NCBI GenBank assembly: GCA_019057795.1
Contig: JAHLWS010000080.1
Span: 1 to 64,000 of the forward strand
Direction of reading: 5' to 3'
Source: Promethearchaeota archaeon
Lineage (GTDB): Archaea > Asgardarchaeota > Lokiarchaeia > Sigyniarchaeales > SOKP01
Length of the DNA: 64,000 bases
Part shown: in pieces, positions 29,735 through 38,526 of the stretch
Layout of the letters: each line of letters opens with the position of its first letter
Numbering within the stretch: position 1 is the stretch's first letter
Program-made: the position numbers and the translations under genes
The notes under the pieces: model-generated
What the model saw: only the letters and a program-made list of their open reading frames with translations
Database searches by the model: none
Told to the model about the DNA's origin: nothing

Positions 29735-30814
29735 TTATTCTGGTGTCGCTCGTTTTTTCATAAATACATAGACGACGGTTATAACGGCAACTACTCCGAC
29801 TATTGATACAACAACAATAACAATAGTTGGATCATCCCAACTTTTGGTTATAATTACATCCTTAGATGTTTCATGTCCTAACGTATCATTCGCATAGAAA
29901 GTAATAGTTATTGAGCCTTCAGACAATGCAGCCCATACTGTTTGGTCAATAGTAGCATTCGTATTAATAGCGTAAATGGTTAACCCTCCGTCAAGCGTGT
30001 ACCACCGTTTATCCAGAAAATCATCAGTAATTGTAACACTAAAACTTGGAGCACTAGTTCCAAAAACATCGTCTTCGGAAGGAGTATTAACGATTATCGA
30101 TGGGGCACCGTCTTCTGCTATAGGTAAATAATCTATGCTTCCAGCAGTACCCCCTATATATGGGTACTCATAATCTACAATTCCATCATTTGGACTTACA
30201 TCTGGACTAGTCCAATTATCCCAGTAATTACCAATTGTCGTGCTATTCCATTTGTTATCAGTTCCAGCATCCAAAGCATGTATTCCATTTTTTAGAAAGA
30301 AGTTCTCATAAATGATATTATAATAGCAAAAAGGTTCTATATACATTCCATAATAATTGTTATCGCTTAGGATGTTTCCCGAAATCGTACTATTATCGCA
30401 ATGATCAAAAAGTATTCCTGCAAACCCATTATCGTTTACTAAATTTCCCGAAATCGTACTATTATCGCAATCTTCTAAATATATCCCAAGAAAGATGTTA
30501 TTGTTTGCGGTGTTTCCCGAGATTTTATTATCATAACATGCACTATATAAACATATCCCGCGAACGCTATCATTCGCGGTGTTTTCCGAGATCGTATTAT
30601 TATTGCAATTGCTATCTAACCATATCCCGCGATTGCTATCATTCGCAATGTTTCCCGAGATCGTATTATTATTGCAATAATCTTCTAAATATATCCCTGA
30701 ATAGTCGTTATCGTTTGCGGCGTTTCCTGATATGGTATTGTTATTGCTATAGTATAAAGATATCCCGTAATCGTTATTTGTACAGTTGTTATTAATTAAT
30801 CGAGAATTATTCAC
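29735..30814 (-). CDS. NosD-type beta-helix protein, C-terminal half with C-terminal TM (frame open upstream to ~31085)
   Basis: Repeated NNTISGNTANDN rungs, C-terminal TM PTIVIVVVSIVGVVAVITVVYVFMKKR. Confidence 0.8.
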   Translation of the reverse strand: MNNSRLINNNCTNNDYGISLYYSNNNTISGNAANDNDYSGIYLEDYCNNNTISGNIANDSNRGIWLDSNCNNNTISENTANDSVRGICLYSACYDNKISGNTANNNIFLGIYLEDCDNSTISGNLVNDNGFAGILFDHCDNSTISGNILSDNNYYGMYIEPFCYYNIIYENFFLKNGIHALDAGTDNKWNSTTIGNYWDNWTSPDVSPNDGIVDYEYPYIGGTAGSIDYLPIAEDGAPSIIVNTPSEDDVFGTSAPSFSVTITDDFLDKRWYTLDGGLTIYAINTNATIDQTVWAALSEGSITITFYANDTLGHETSKDVIITKSWDDPTIVIVVVSIVGVVAVITVVYVFMKKRATPE

Positions 30815-31004
30815 GTTTTCTAAGTAGATTCCTACCTTAGAATGATAAATCAGGCACTCTCGAACGATGAAAGAGACGTTTGAATTACTTACGTAAATGC
30901 CGTACTCGAATCCAAAACCACTTATTTTTAGGTTTTCAATGATATATGGATTATTCCATGTTCCGTTACCTGAACACCATGATTGAGTTTTTGCCCACGT
31001 CCAA

Positions 31005-32054
31005 TTATGTGCGTCGACACCTGTGGCAGTACCATTGATATATAGGTAATTGTAATGTGGAATTTGAACAATAATTATTTTCTATGATATTACCTATACA
31101 CTCAAATTCATAAATGCACCATCCATTATCTGTCAAGATATTATCTGAGATATTATTGTAGTCACTCTGATCGAGCCTTACACCTAAATCATTTGTGTTT
31201 ATTGTATTGCTTTCAATTGTATTGTTATCGCAATTTAATTCTAAATATATCCCGATTAAGGTATCGCTTACAAGGTTTCCCGAGATCGTATTATTATCGC
31301 AAAAATCTACTAAATATATCCCGATTAAGGTATCGCTTACAACGTTTCCCGAGAATTTATTATCATTACATTCACTATATAACGATATCCCAACCTCATT
31401 ATTTTCGTTTGCGGTGTTTCCCGAAATGATGTTATCTTTACTAAACGATAAACTTATTCCGTCATAATCGTTATTACTAGCGGTATTTCCCGAAAGAGTG
31501 TTGTTATCACAAGTTCCAGCGTGCATAGCGGTAAATATTATCCCCCAATTGTTGTTGTTTGCGGTGTTTCCCGAGATCGTATTATTATCACAATCATATA
31601 ATAAATATATCCCTACAAAGTTGTTATTTGCGGTGTTTCCCGAAATAGTTCCGTTTTGTGTGTTTTCCAATTTGATTCCCGCATCACTCCATTCCGATCC
31701 CGAGTTGTAAACCGTGCAATTTCTGATTATAAAATGATCATTTTTGGAGTTGTTTATGATAATTCCACTCCCAGTACCACCACAATCAACCGTAACATTT
31801 TCAATTATATAGGGCTCTTGCCATGTGCCTTGACCATAACACCAAGGTTGATTAACTGCCCATGTCCAATTACCAGAATATGTGGTATTATAGGTCATTA
31901 ATGCATCAATCATTTTGCCCGGATAACCACTTGAACTCTTCAGGTTATTAAAGGTAGTCTGTTCAACCTTAAAATCAAGCTTAATGTTAGGCAAAAACAC
32001 GAAGCTCATTCCTAAAATAATTAGGATTATTATTTTTTTCGCATTAGATTTCAT
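31005..32054 (-). CDS. NosD-type beta-helix protein, N-terminal half (frameshifted relative to 29735-30814)
   Basis: Signal peptide; WTWAVNQPWCYGQGTWQEPYIIENVTVDC then NTISGNTANNN repeats. Confidence 0.8.
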   Translation of the reverse strand: MKSNAKKIIILIILGMSFVFLPNIKLDFKVEQTTFNNLKSSSGYPGKMIDALMTYNTTYSGNWTWAVNQPWCYGQGTWQEPYIIENVTVDCGGTGSGIIINNSKNDHFIIRNCTVYNSGSEWSDAGIKLENTQNGTISGNTANNNFVGIYLLYDCDNNTISGNTANNNNWGIIFTAMHAGTCDNNTLSGNTASNNDYDGISLSFSKDNIISGNTANENNEVGISLYSECNDNKFSGNVVSDTLIGIYLVDFCDNNTISGNLVSDTLIGIYLELNCDNNTIESNTINTNDLGVRLDQSDYNNISDNILTDNGWCIYEFECIGNIIENNYCSNSTLQLPIYQWYCHRCRRT

Positions 32055-32259
32055 TTTATTTTTCCTTAAAATTATCGTTAACTAATAAGATGATAATGAA
32101 TTATTTAATCCTTTTCTTTATTTATGGTCTTACGATGCTCTCGAGATTGACTAAAAAGTAAAAGAAAAGACGACAATTTTGTATAAATAATCTTATTTAC
32201 GTAAGTGATGTTTGTTTTTAGATTCTTGTAATATAGGTATCAATCAATAAAAAATTGCT

Positions 32260-32343
32260 ATTACTAATCAGATTAAGATAGTTCTAATTAAAGTTAAATT
32301 AGACATGATCAAATATTTAAGATTGAAATAAGATGAAATTTTA
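32260..32343. repeat. 84-bp noncoding repeat copy 1 (copy 2 at 34236-34319)
   Basis: 5 mismatches over 84 ungapped bp. Confidence 0.9.
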
Positions 32344-32421
32344 TTAAGGAATAATAATTGAATGATCTTCTTTAATACGGTCTAAAACAATTTCAGTTTT
32401 AACTTCTTCAACAACAGAGGG
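32344..32421 (-). pseudogene. C-terminal remnant of an Lrp/AsnC-family gene
   Basis: PSVVEEVKTEIVLDRIKEDHSIIIP* versus intact NLPGVEEIKTQIVLDRIKEDTTIIIP*. Confidence 0.85.
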
Positions 32422-32476
32422 AAAAGACTTATTCGACATAATAATATTCTTTATCTATGGTCAGTATAGTTGAATA

Positions 32477-32956
32477 CTAAAGTGTAATCCATATATTAAG
32501 AGGATTTTCAATTTTTGGTCCTAAAGATTGAAATGATTCATGTTTGAAGTGAACATCACATGAATACATCACATCGATTTCTTTATAGATTGGTAGGACG
32601 CAGAGATAATCCCAGATATGGATTCCACTTTGTAAGCTCATATCTAAGGCTTTATTTACATGTTTGATTGTATTCTCAAACCAGATAATAAATTCACTTG
32701 TTAGTAATTGAAAACAATATCTTTGTACATTATCTAATGGGATCCGCATTCCTCGAAAACCTAAAATATGAAATATTTCACAAAGTTGATGATGTGTCAT
32801 AAATATTTCATTTTGGCTTATTTGGTTTTTTAAAAATTTTTTAGCTCTTTCATGGAATTTGTTAGCATTCTGAAAATCTGATTCCTTTGAGAATTTTTCG
32901 GATTTAGGTTTCTTTTTAGAAAAAATCCATATTTCAGTATCTATGAAGACCCTCAT
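32477..32956 (-). CDS. PIN-domain toxin
   Basis: MRVFIDTEIWIFSKKK...; internal start just downstream of the antitoxin frame; ORF track gives 33016. Confidence 0.7.
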   Translation of the reverse strand: MRVFIDTEIWIFSKKKPKSEKFSKESDFQNANKFHERAKKFLKNQISQNEIFMTHHQLCEIFHILGFRGMRIPLDNVQRYCFQLLTSEFIIWFENTIKHVNKALDMSLQSGIHIWDYLCVLPIYKEIDVMYSCDVHFKHESFQSLGPKIENPLNIWITL

Positions 32957-32957
32957 T

Positions 32958-33236
32958 CTATACACCAATATCTTCAAAATCATATTCTTTAAAATCATCT
33001 GGTCCTGCGCCTTCAACAGTTTCTTCTAATAATTCTAGAAATTTCTTTCTATCTTGTTTAAGTTTTAGACTTTTCGATGAATTTTTATCGACAGTGTTTT
33101 GCCTTTCTTCTAAAAGATAATTTATTGCCCTTTCTAAGGTCACTCTTTTACCCCTCTCTTTAGTCAATTCCCCTGCTAAACGATGTAATTTTTCAAGAGT
33201 CTTCTTTGATACTTTTATAGTTGTATTTTCACTCAT
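32958..33236 (-). CDS. VapB-like antitoxin
   Basis: TTIKVSKKTLEKLHRLAGELTKERGKRVTLERAINYLL. Confidence 0.75.
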   Translation of the reverse strand: MSENTTIKVSKKTLEKLHRLAGELTKERGKRVTLERAINYLLEERQNTVDKNSSKSLKLKQDRKKFLELLEETVEGAGPDDFKEYDFEDIGV

Positions 33237-33482
33237 ATAGTATATATAGTATAATAGGTATATAAAGTATACTTGAATTTAATATTAAAACAAGTTATAT
33301 CAGATTTTTTTTCTATTATTAAATCTTAGACATTATGAAAATTACTTTTTAATTACATTTTCAATGATTTTAACTACCCCATTTTTCCCCCACCCCCGTG
33401 GATGGTGCCCTCTCCTAAAAAAAAAATTACTATATATTGCTAGTTTTGAAAAGATATAATAACTGTCATTTACTATATTATA

Positions 33483-33758
33483 ATGACAATTAGAAAGATG
33501 AAAATACAAATGACTGAAAAAATTACTCAAAAAGTCTCATCAAATGGAAGGATTGTAATACCAAAAGAATGGAGAGACAAGTTAGCTATTGAAGATAAAA
33601 ATGAGGTTGAGATGGAATTGAAGGACGATAAGACCATTTTAATCAAAAAAAAGACACATCCTCTTGAGATTGAAGATAATTTATTTGAAGATGTGCCTCC
33701 ATTTACAGAGGAAGAGTTAGATCAAGCAAAAAAATCATTATTTCCTAGTGAGGAATAA
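33483..33758 (+). CDS. AbrB/MazE-type antitoxin
   Basis: ITQKVSSNGRIVIPKEWRDKLAIEDKNEVEMELKDDKTILIKK. Confidence 0.92.
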   Translation: MTIRKMKIQMTEKITQKVSSNGRIVIPKEWRDKLAIEDKNEVEMELKDDKTILIKKKTHPLEIEDNLFEDVPPFTEEELDQAKKSLFPSEE

Positions 33759-33786
33759 TCAAAAAATTGATGGTTCTTGATATAAA

Positions 33787-34188
33787 ATGATAGAAAAAGC
33801 AGTAATTGATGCTCAGGTTCTATTTTATTTCCATTATAACTATCAAAAAATTCCCCCAATACTCCAACAATTGAAAAAAAAAGTAATAAATGGAGAAATA
33901 ACAGTTATCCTACCTACAATTGCAATCGCAGAATTACTTTGGAAAATGAGAAAAGCTGGGAAAACAATCGCATTTGAGGAGGCTCTCAATCGATGGGAAC
34001 GCTCAGAAAATATCATTATCGATGATTTTAATATAACAATCATTAAATTGATGGTACAAAATGCTAAAAGTCACGAATTGCATGATGAAATCATCGCTAT
34101 GACGTGTAAAAAGCACGATACGAACATTATTTACTCCAATGATAAAAAATTTAAAGAAATATTCAATTTACAACTAAGATCTTGGTAG
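33787..34188 (+). CDS. PIN-domain toxin
   Basis: AVIDAQVLFYFHYNYQKI...LPTIAIAELLWKM...LHDEIIAMTCKKHDTNIIYSNDKKF. Confidence 0.85.
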   Translation: MIEKAVIDAQVLFYFHYNYQKIPPILQQLKKKVINGEITVILPTIAIAELLWKMRKAGKTIAFEEALNRWERSENIIIDDFNITIIKLMVQNAKSHELHDEIIAMTCKKHDTNIIYSNDKKFKEIFNLQLRSW

Positions 34189-34235
34189 TAGAGGTTTGCA
34201 TTTTTATTCTCCCTCTATAACATTTATTCATAAGA

Positions 34236-34319
34236 ATTACTGATCAGAGTAAGATAGTTCTAATTAAAGTTAAATTAGACATGATCAAATATTTAATATT
34301 GAAATAAGATGATATTTTA
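34236..34319. repeat. 84-bp noncoding repeat copy 2
   Basis: see 32260-32343. Confidence 0.9.
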
Positions 34320-34793
34320 CTAAGGAATAATAATAGTTGTATCTTCTTTTATTCGATCTAATACGATTTGGGTCTTAATTTCTTCAACACCGGGAAGATT
34401 TCGCAATTTCTCAATTAGAATCATCGAATCTTCGTGATCCAGACATTTAGCCATGATAAACAAGGGATATTCGCCAGTAACTACATACGCATACTTTATC
34501 TTTTCCATACCTTCAATATGTTCCTTAATGCGTTCCAAAGGCTCAGAAGAGTTTACTCGTAAGGAAGCTATTACCATTTCGCGATATCCTAACTGACGGC
34601 AATCTATTAAAGCTACGTATTTTTTTATAAGTTTTTCTTCTAACCTTACTATTCGAGACCTTATAGCAGTAGGACTTTTTCCAACTTTAACAGAAATCTC
34701 TTTTATTGTAATTTTTGCATCGTTTTGTAGTAATTCTAAAATGTCCTTATCAATTCCATCAATCTCTGGAAGTTTCATGTTTGTTGCTGTCAT
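34320..34793 (-). CDS. Lrp/AsnC-family transcriptional regulator
   Basis: IDGIDKDILELLQNDAKITIKEISVKVGKSPTAIRSRIVRLEEKLIKKYVALID. Confidence 0.95.
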   Translation of the reverse strand: MTATNMKLPEIDGIDKDILELLQNDAKITIKEISVKVGKSPTAIRSRIVRLEEKLIKKYVALIDCRQLGYREMVIASLRVNSSEPLERIKEHIEGMEKIKYAYVVTGEYPLFIMAKCLDHEDSMILIEKLRNLPGVEEIKTQIVLDRIKEDTTIIIP

Positions 34794-35088
34794 GGTATTA
34801 AACCAATTTTAATTTAAATTATTTTTAACTATATTTTTCTTATTATTTTTATATTTTTTAAAAATTTAATTCTCTAAAGCTTTATTAAGATTTTATTGCT
34901 TATAATTTTTTCACTAAAATCACACTTTACTTTAGTGATTTTTTATAGATAAATCAATTTCTTATAGTTAAAAAAACTACTATTTAAATATTATTTAATA
35001 TTTCTTTACTACAAAGATATCATAAATTAATTTAATTTGATATCAAAATAAGAAAAAATAGATAAAATAACTATAAAAGTGGAAAAAA

Positions 35089-35313
35089 ATGGCAGATATA
35101 ACACTTAATGCAGTAGGAAAAAAATGTCCTATGCCGGTTTTAATGACGAAAAAGGAACTAAAAAAAATGAGTTCAGGACAGACTCTTGAACTTATTGTCG
35201 ACGATACAGGTGCTATAAAAGATGTACCAGCTCTTCTGAATAAAACTGGCGATGAATTATTGGAAACTAAAGAAGATGGGGATCATTTAATATTTATGAT
35301 CCAAAAAGCTTAA
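35089..35313 (+). CDS. tusA: TusA-family sulfurtransferase
   Basis: GKKCPMPVLMTKKELKKMSSGQTLELIVDD CPxP motif. Confidence 0.92.
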   Translation: MADITLNAVGKKCPMPVLMTKKELKKMSSGQTLELIVDDTGAIKDVPALLNKTGDELLETKEDGDHLIFMIQKA

Positions 35314-35324
35314 GATTAGATTAT

Positions 35325-35711
35325 ATGAGGAAAGTATTTGCGATGACATCTTATTCATTCTTTATTAGTACAGAACCTTATAAATTTGAAGCTATTGATT
35401 CTCTAATTGAGATCTGTAAAGCTATGATTAGGAAGGGAAATTCAGTAAAGGGATTATTCTTTTACGGCTCGGGAGTATACAACTTGAAGAAAGACATTAG
35501 TAGTGGCACTTCAATCAGGAACATTCCAAAGAAGTTAGAAGAATTTTGCGGTGAAAATAAGATACCTGTTGTCGGTTGTAGTACGTGGGTTAGTCTTACA
35601 GGCTTAAACGAAAGCAATTTCATCAATGGAGCAACCGAAGAGGGATTAGGGGACTTCTCAAATTGGGCTATAGAATCAGACAAATTAATTGTTTTCGGAA
35701 CGGGGGGCTAA
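35325..35711 (+). CDS. DsrE/TusD-like sulfur relay protein
   Basis: SYSFFISTEPYKFEAIDSLIEICKAMIRKGNSVKGLFFYGSGVYN...IPVVGCSTWVSLTGL. Confidence 0.85.
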   Translation: MRKVFAMTSYSFFISTEPYKFEAIDSLIEICKAMIRKGNSVKGLFFYGSGVYNLKKDISSGTSIRNIPKKLEEFCGENKIPVVGCSTWVSLTGLNESNFINGATEEGLGDFSNWAIESDKLIVFGTGG

Positions 35712-35716
35712 AAACT

Positions 35717-36085
35717 ATGGTAGAATCTGTTGTTATTATAACCGATCAATCGCCAACGGGTAAGAATTCTGCTGCTGAAGCGATCCGAATTGGTTCGGGA
35801 TTTGTAGCTCTTGGAGAAATTATTAATTGCCAAATAGTTCTCACTGGAGACGCGGTTTATCTTTTAAACAAAAAAGCAAAACCTACAGCCGTTGGTATGG
35901 ACCCCGTAGATGAAACTATCGAAATGGCTGACTTATCGGACTTAGAATTATATGTTTTAGATAAATCGTTAAAAGATGCCGGTTTAACCGTTGAAGATTT
36001 AATTGAATACGAGAACTTAAAGGTCATTAGTATTGAAGCATTAATCGATTTAATCGAACAAGCAGACACCTGCTTTAGGTTTTAA
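35717..36085 (+). CDS. DsrF/TusC-like protein (start at 35717 rather than 35663)
   Basis: MVESVVIITDQSPTGKNSAAEAIRIGSGFVALGE...LTGDAVYLL. Confidence 0.8.
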   Translation: MVESVVIITDQSPTGKNSAAEAIRIGSGFVALGEIINCQIVLTGDAVYLLNKKAKPTAVGMDPVDETIEMADLSDLELYVLDKSLKDAGLTVEDLIEYENLKVISIEALIDLIEQADTCFRF

Positions 36086-36100
36086 CGGGGTAATATAAAA

Positions 36101-36451
36101 ATGACGCAAGAATTGAGTGAATTTAATTTTTTATATTTATTTGGGTTTAGCGAAATTACAGGGAACCATTTAGAGCGATTATTACCAATATTGAAAGGCC
36201 AGATTAAAAAAGGAAGCCAAATTGGGCTCGTTTTGATTCACGATGGGGTGATTGGTATTAATAAGAGAGGCCGAATTACAAAGGCAATGGAAGAGCTTCT
36301 CAGCTTGAAAGTTACATTATATGCGATGATCCCCGATTTGAAAGCCCGTGGAATAGCTTTGGAGCAAACTCACGATAAAATTAAACGAATTGAATACGAC
36401 GACTTAATCGATCTTTTAGATAATAGGCTAAAAATAATATCTTGGATGTAA
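36101..36451 (+). CDS. DsrH/TusB-like protein
   Basis: FLYLFGFSEITGNHLERLLPILKGQIKKGSQIGLVLIHDGVIG. Confidence 0.75.
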   Translation: MTQELSEFNFLYLFGFSEITGNHLERLLPILKGQIKKGSQIGLVLIHDGVIGINKRGRITKAMEELLSLKVTLYAMIPDLKARGIALEQTHDKIKRIEYDDLIDLLDNRLKIISWM

Positions 36452-36545
36452 TTAGTCCGAGACAAGAATTAAGATTTTTTTAATAACATATCAAGAGAAA
36501 TTAGTTAAAAATTTAGTAAAAATATAAAAAAAAACAGAAAAAAAA

Positions 36546-36971
36546 GTGTTTAAAATGGCTGAAAAAATGAGTTTTATTGTAAGTGATAAATCCTTCGAGA
36601 AATTTATGATGGCAACGATTCTTGGGACTACTGGAGCAGCAATGGACACTGAAATGAACTTTTTCTTTACTTTTTGGGGTTTAAACCTCTTAAAAAGAAA
36701 GTTTAAGCCTAAAGCAACTGGCATGCCAACCGGAATGAAAGGGATGGGTGCTATGATGTTTAGGAAAAAGTTAAAGAAATTTGGGATTGATAATCCTTGG
36801 AAATTAATCAAGGACGCTGTTGAAGACGGTAAAATGAAGCTTTATCCATGTCTAATGACTATGGATTTAATGGGTATAAAAAGAGAACAAATGTGGGACT
36901 TTGTTGAAGATCCAATTGGAGCAGCAGGTTTCATGGAAATTAGCGAAGGAGCAAATGTAATATCGTTATAG
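36546..36971 (+). CDS. DsrE2-like (DsrE/DsrF/DrsH-like family) protein
   Basis: ATILGTTGAAMDTEMNFFFTFWGLNLLKR...LYPCLMTMDLMGIKREQM. Confidence 0.88.
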   Translation: MFKMAEKMSFIVSDKSFEKFMMATILGTTGAAMDTEMNFFFTFWGLNLLKRKFKPKATGMPTGMKGMGAMMFRKKLKKFGIDNPWKLIKDAVEDGKMKLYPCLMTMDLMGIKREQMWDFVEDPIGAAGFMEISEGANVISL

Positions 36972-37038
36972 ATATTACTCTAAATTTTTTTTTTTTTTAT
37001 TATTCAAGATAATTAAACAGTAAAAAAGATGGTAAAAA

Positions 37039-37605
37039 ATGTCTGATACGAAAGAATACCACCGAGAATTTAAAACTAACGAAGATTTTGATAAAGATTA
37101 TTTTAAAAATATAGAAAGAAAGTCTAATATTTGGCAATGCATTCAATGTGGAACATGTACGGCGAGCTGTGAAAGTGGTAGATGGACCGCATTAAAAACT
37201 CGTATGATTATACGAAAAGTTGTTCTTGGAGATTTATCAGTGCTAAGCGATCCTGATATTTGGTTGTGTACTACATGCTATCAATGTTATGAGCGTTGTC
37301 CTCGCGATGTGAGGCCCACAGATGTTATTATGGAATTGAGGAACTACGCAACTAAACTGGGAAATATATCACCAAATCATAGGGCTGTTGTAGGGTACTT
37401 AACAAACTATGGACATGCGGTACCGATAAATGACGAAATAAAACAACGAAGGGTTGAATTAGGATTAGACGAACTTCCTCCCACTGCGTTTAAATTTAAA
37501 CAAGAAGGGGACGGAAAAGATTTGAAGAAATTTGAAGAACATTTGTTTGATCTTCCTCCAGTTAAGGAAATTAAGGAGGAAAAAAAGAAGGAGGAGGAGA
37601 AATAA
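37039..37605 (+). CDS. hdrC: heterodisulfide reductase subunit C
   Basis: CIQCGTCTASCESGR and CTTCYQCYERCPRDV. Confidence 0.92.
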   Translation: MSDTKEYHREFKTNEDFDKDYFKNIERKSNIWQCIQCGTCTASCESGRWTALKTRMIIRKVVLGDLSVLSDPDIWLCTTCYQCYERCPRDVRPTDVIMELRNYATKLGNISPNHRAVVGYLTNYGHAVPINDEIKQRRVELGLDELPPTAFKFKQEGDGKDLKKFEEHLFDLPPVKEIKEEKKKEEEK

Positions 37606-37608
37606 GTA

Positions 37609-38526
37609 ATGGTAAAAGAAAATACATTTGCGTTTTTTTTAGGGTGTCTCATGCCTAATAGATATCCTGCTATTGAAAAAGCTACGATGTATGTTATGGA
37701 AAAATTAGGTTATACTTTATTAGATATGGAGAGAGCTACATGTTGTCCCGCTCCAGGAGTATTTCGCTCGTTCAACAAATTTGATTGGATGGTGGCAGGT
37801 GCTAGAAACCTCTGTATAGCTGAAAAACTTGATGTGGATATTATTACTGTCTGTAATGGATGTTTTGGAACGCTCCAAGAGATTAACAAACATTTAAAAG
37901 AAAACGAAGAGCATAGGGAATTGGTAAACGAAAAACTGAAACTTCTTGGCGATTATGAGTTTAAAGGAACGATCGATGTCCGACATATTGCCGAAGTGTT
38001 AGGATATGAAGTTGGTCCTTGGGGTATTGAAGAAGTTATAATTAGAAAAGTTAACGCCCGCGCTGCGGTACATTACGGCTGTCACTTTCTAAAACCAACT
38101 AGAATTAGAGAGATTGAAAGCTCTGAGGGACCAACGATCGTAGAAGAGTTTATTGAAGCGTTAGGGGTAGAATCTGTAAGATTTAAAGAACAATTAACTT
38201 GTTGCGGCGCTGGCGGAGGGGTAAAAGCGTACTCTGGCGACGCAAGCATGACGATTTTTGGAGAAAAAATGAAAAATATTGATGAAGTAAAACCTGATTT
38301 TATATTAGATATATGTCCCTTCTGTCATCTCCAATTTGAGACGGGACAAGATTATCTCAATAAAAATAAAGATTGTAATTACGATTATCCAGTTATTCAC
38401 ATTTCGCAACTTGTTGCGTATTGTATGGGGATGGACCAAGAATTTGTTGGTCTTCAATACCAATTAATGGGCAGAGATTACATTTTTGGTCGGCAAGAAA
38501 TCAAAAAAGAAGAGGAGGTCGTGTAA
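37609..38526 (+). CDS. hdrB: heterodisulfide reductase subunit B with two intact CCG domains
   Basis: GCLMPNRYPAIE...TCCPAPG...CNGC and HYGCHFLKP...TCCGAGGG...CPFC. Confidence 0.93.
   Translation: MVKENTFAFFLGCLMPNRYPAIEKATMYVMEKLGYTLLDMERATCCPAPGVFRSFNKFDWMVAGARNLCIAEKLDVDIITVCNGCFGTLQEINKHLKENEEHRELVNEKLKLLGDYEFKGTIDVRHIAEVLGYEVGPWGIEEVIIRKVNARAAVHYGCHFLKPTRIREIESSEGPTIVEEFIEALGVESVRFKEQLTCCGAGGGVKAYSGDASMTIFGEKMKNIDEVKPDFILDICPFCHLQFETGQDYLNKNKDCNYDYPVIHISQLVAYCMGMDQEFVGLQYQLMGRDYIFGRQEIKKEEEVV

Noticed and set aside
30505-30795. + strand ORF with CFPRSYYY repeats (also 31193-31901 ORFs)
   Set aside because: Antisense shadow of the repetitive NosD-type gene; repeats simply mirror the beta-helix coding repeats.
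31193-31640. CRISPR-like regularly spaced repeats
   Set aside because: Repeats are coding, imperfect and separated by conserved rather than unique sequence; they encode NTISGN rungs.
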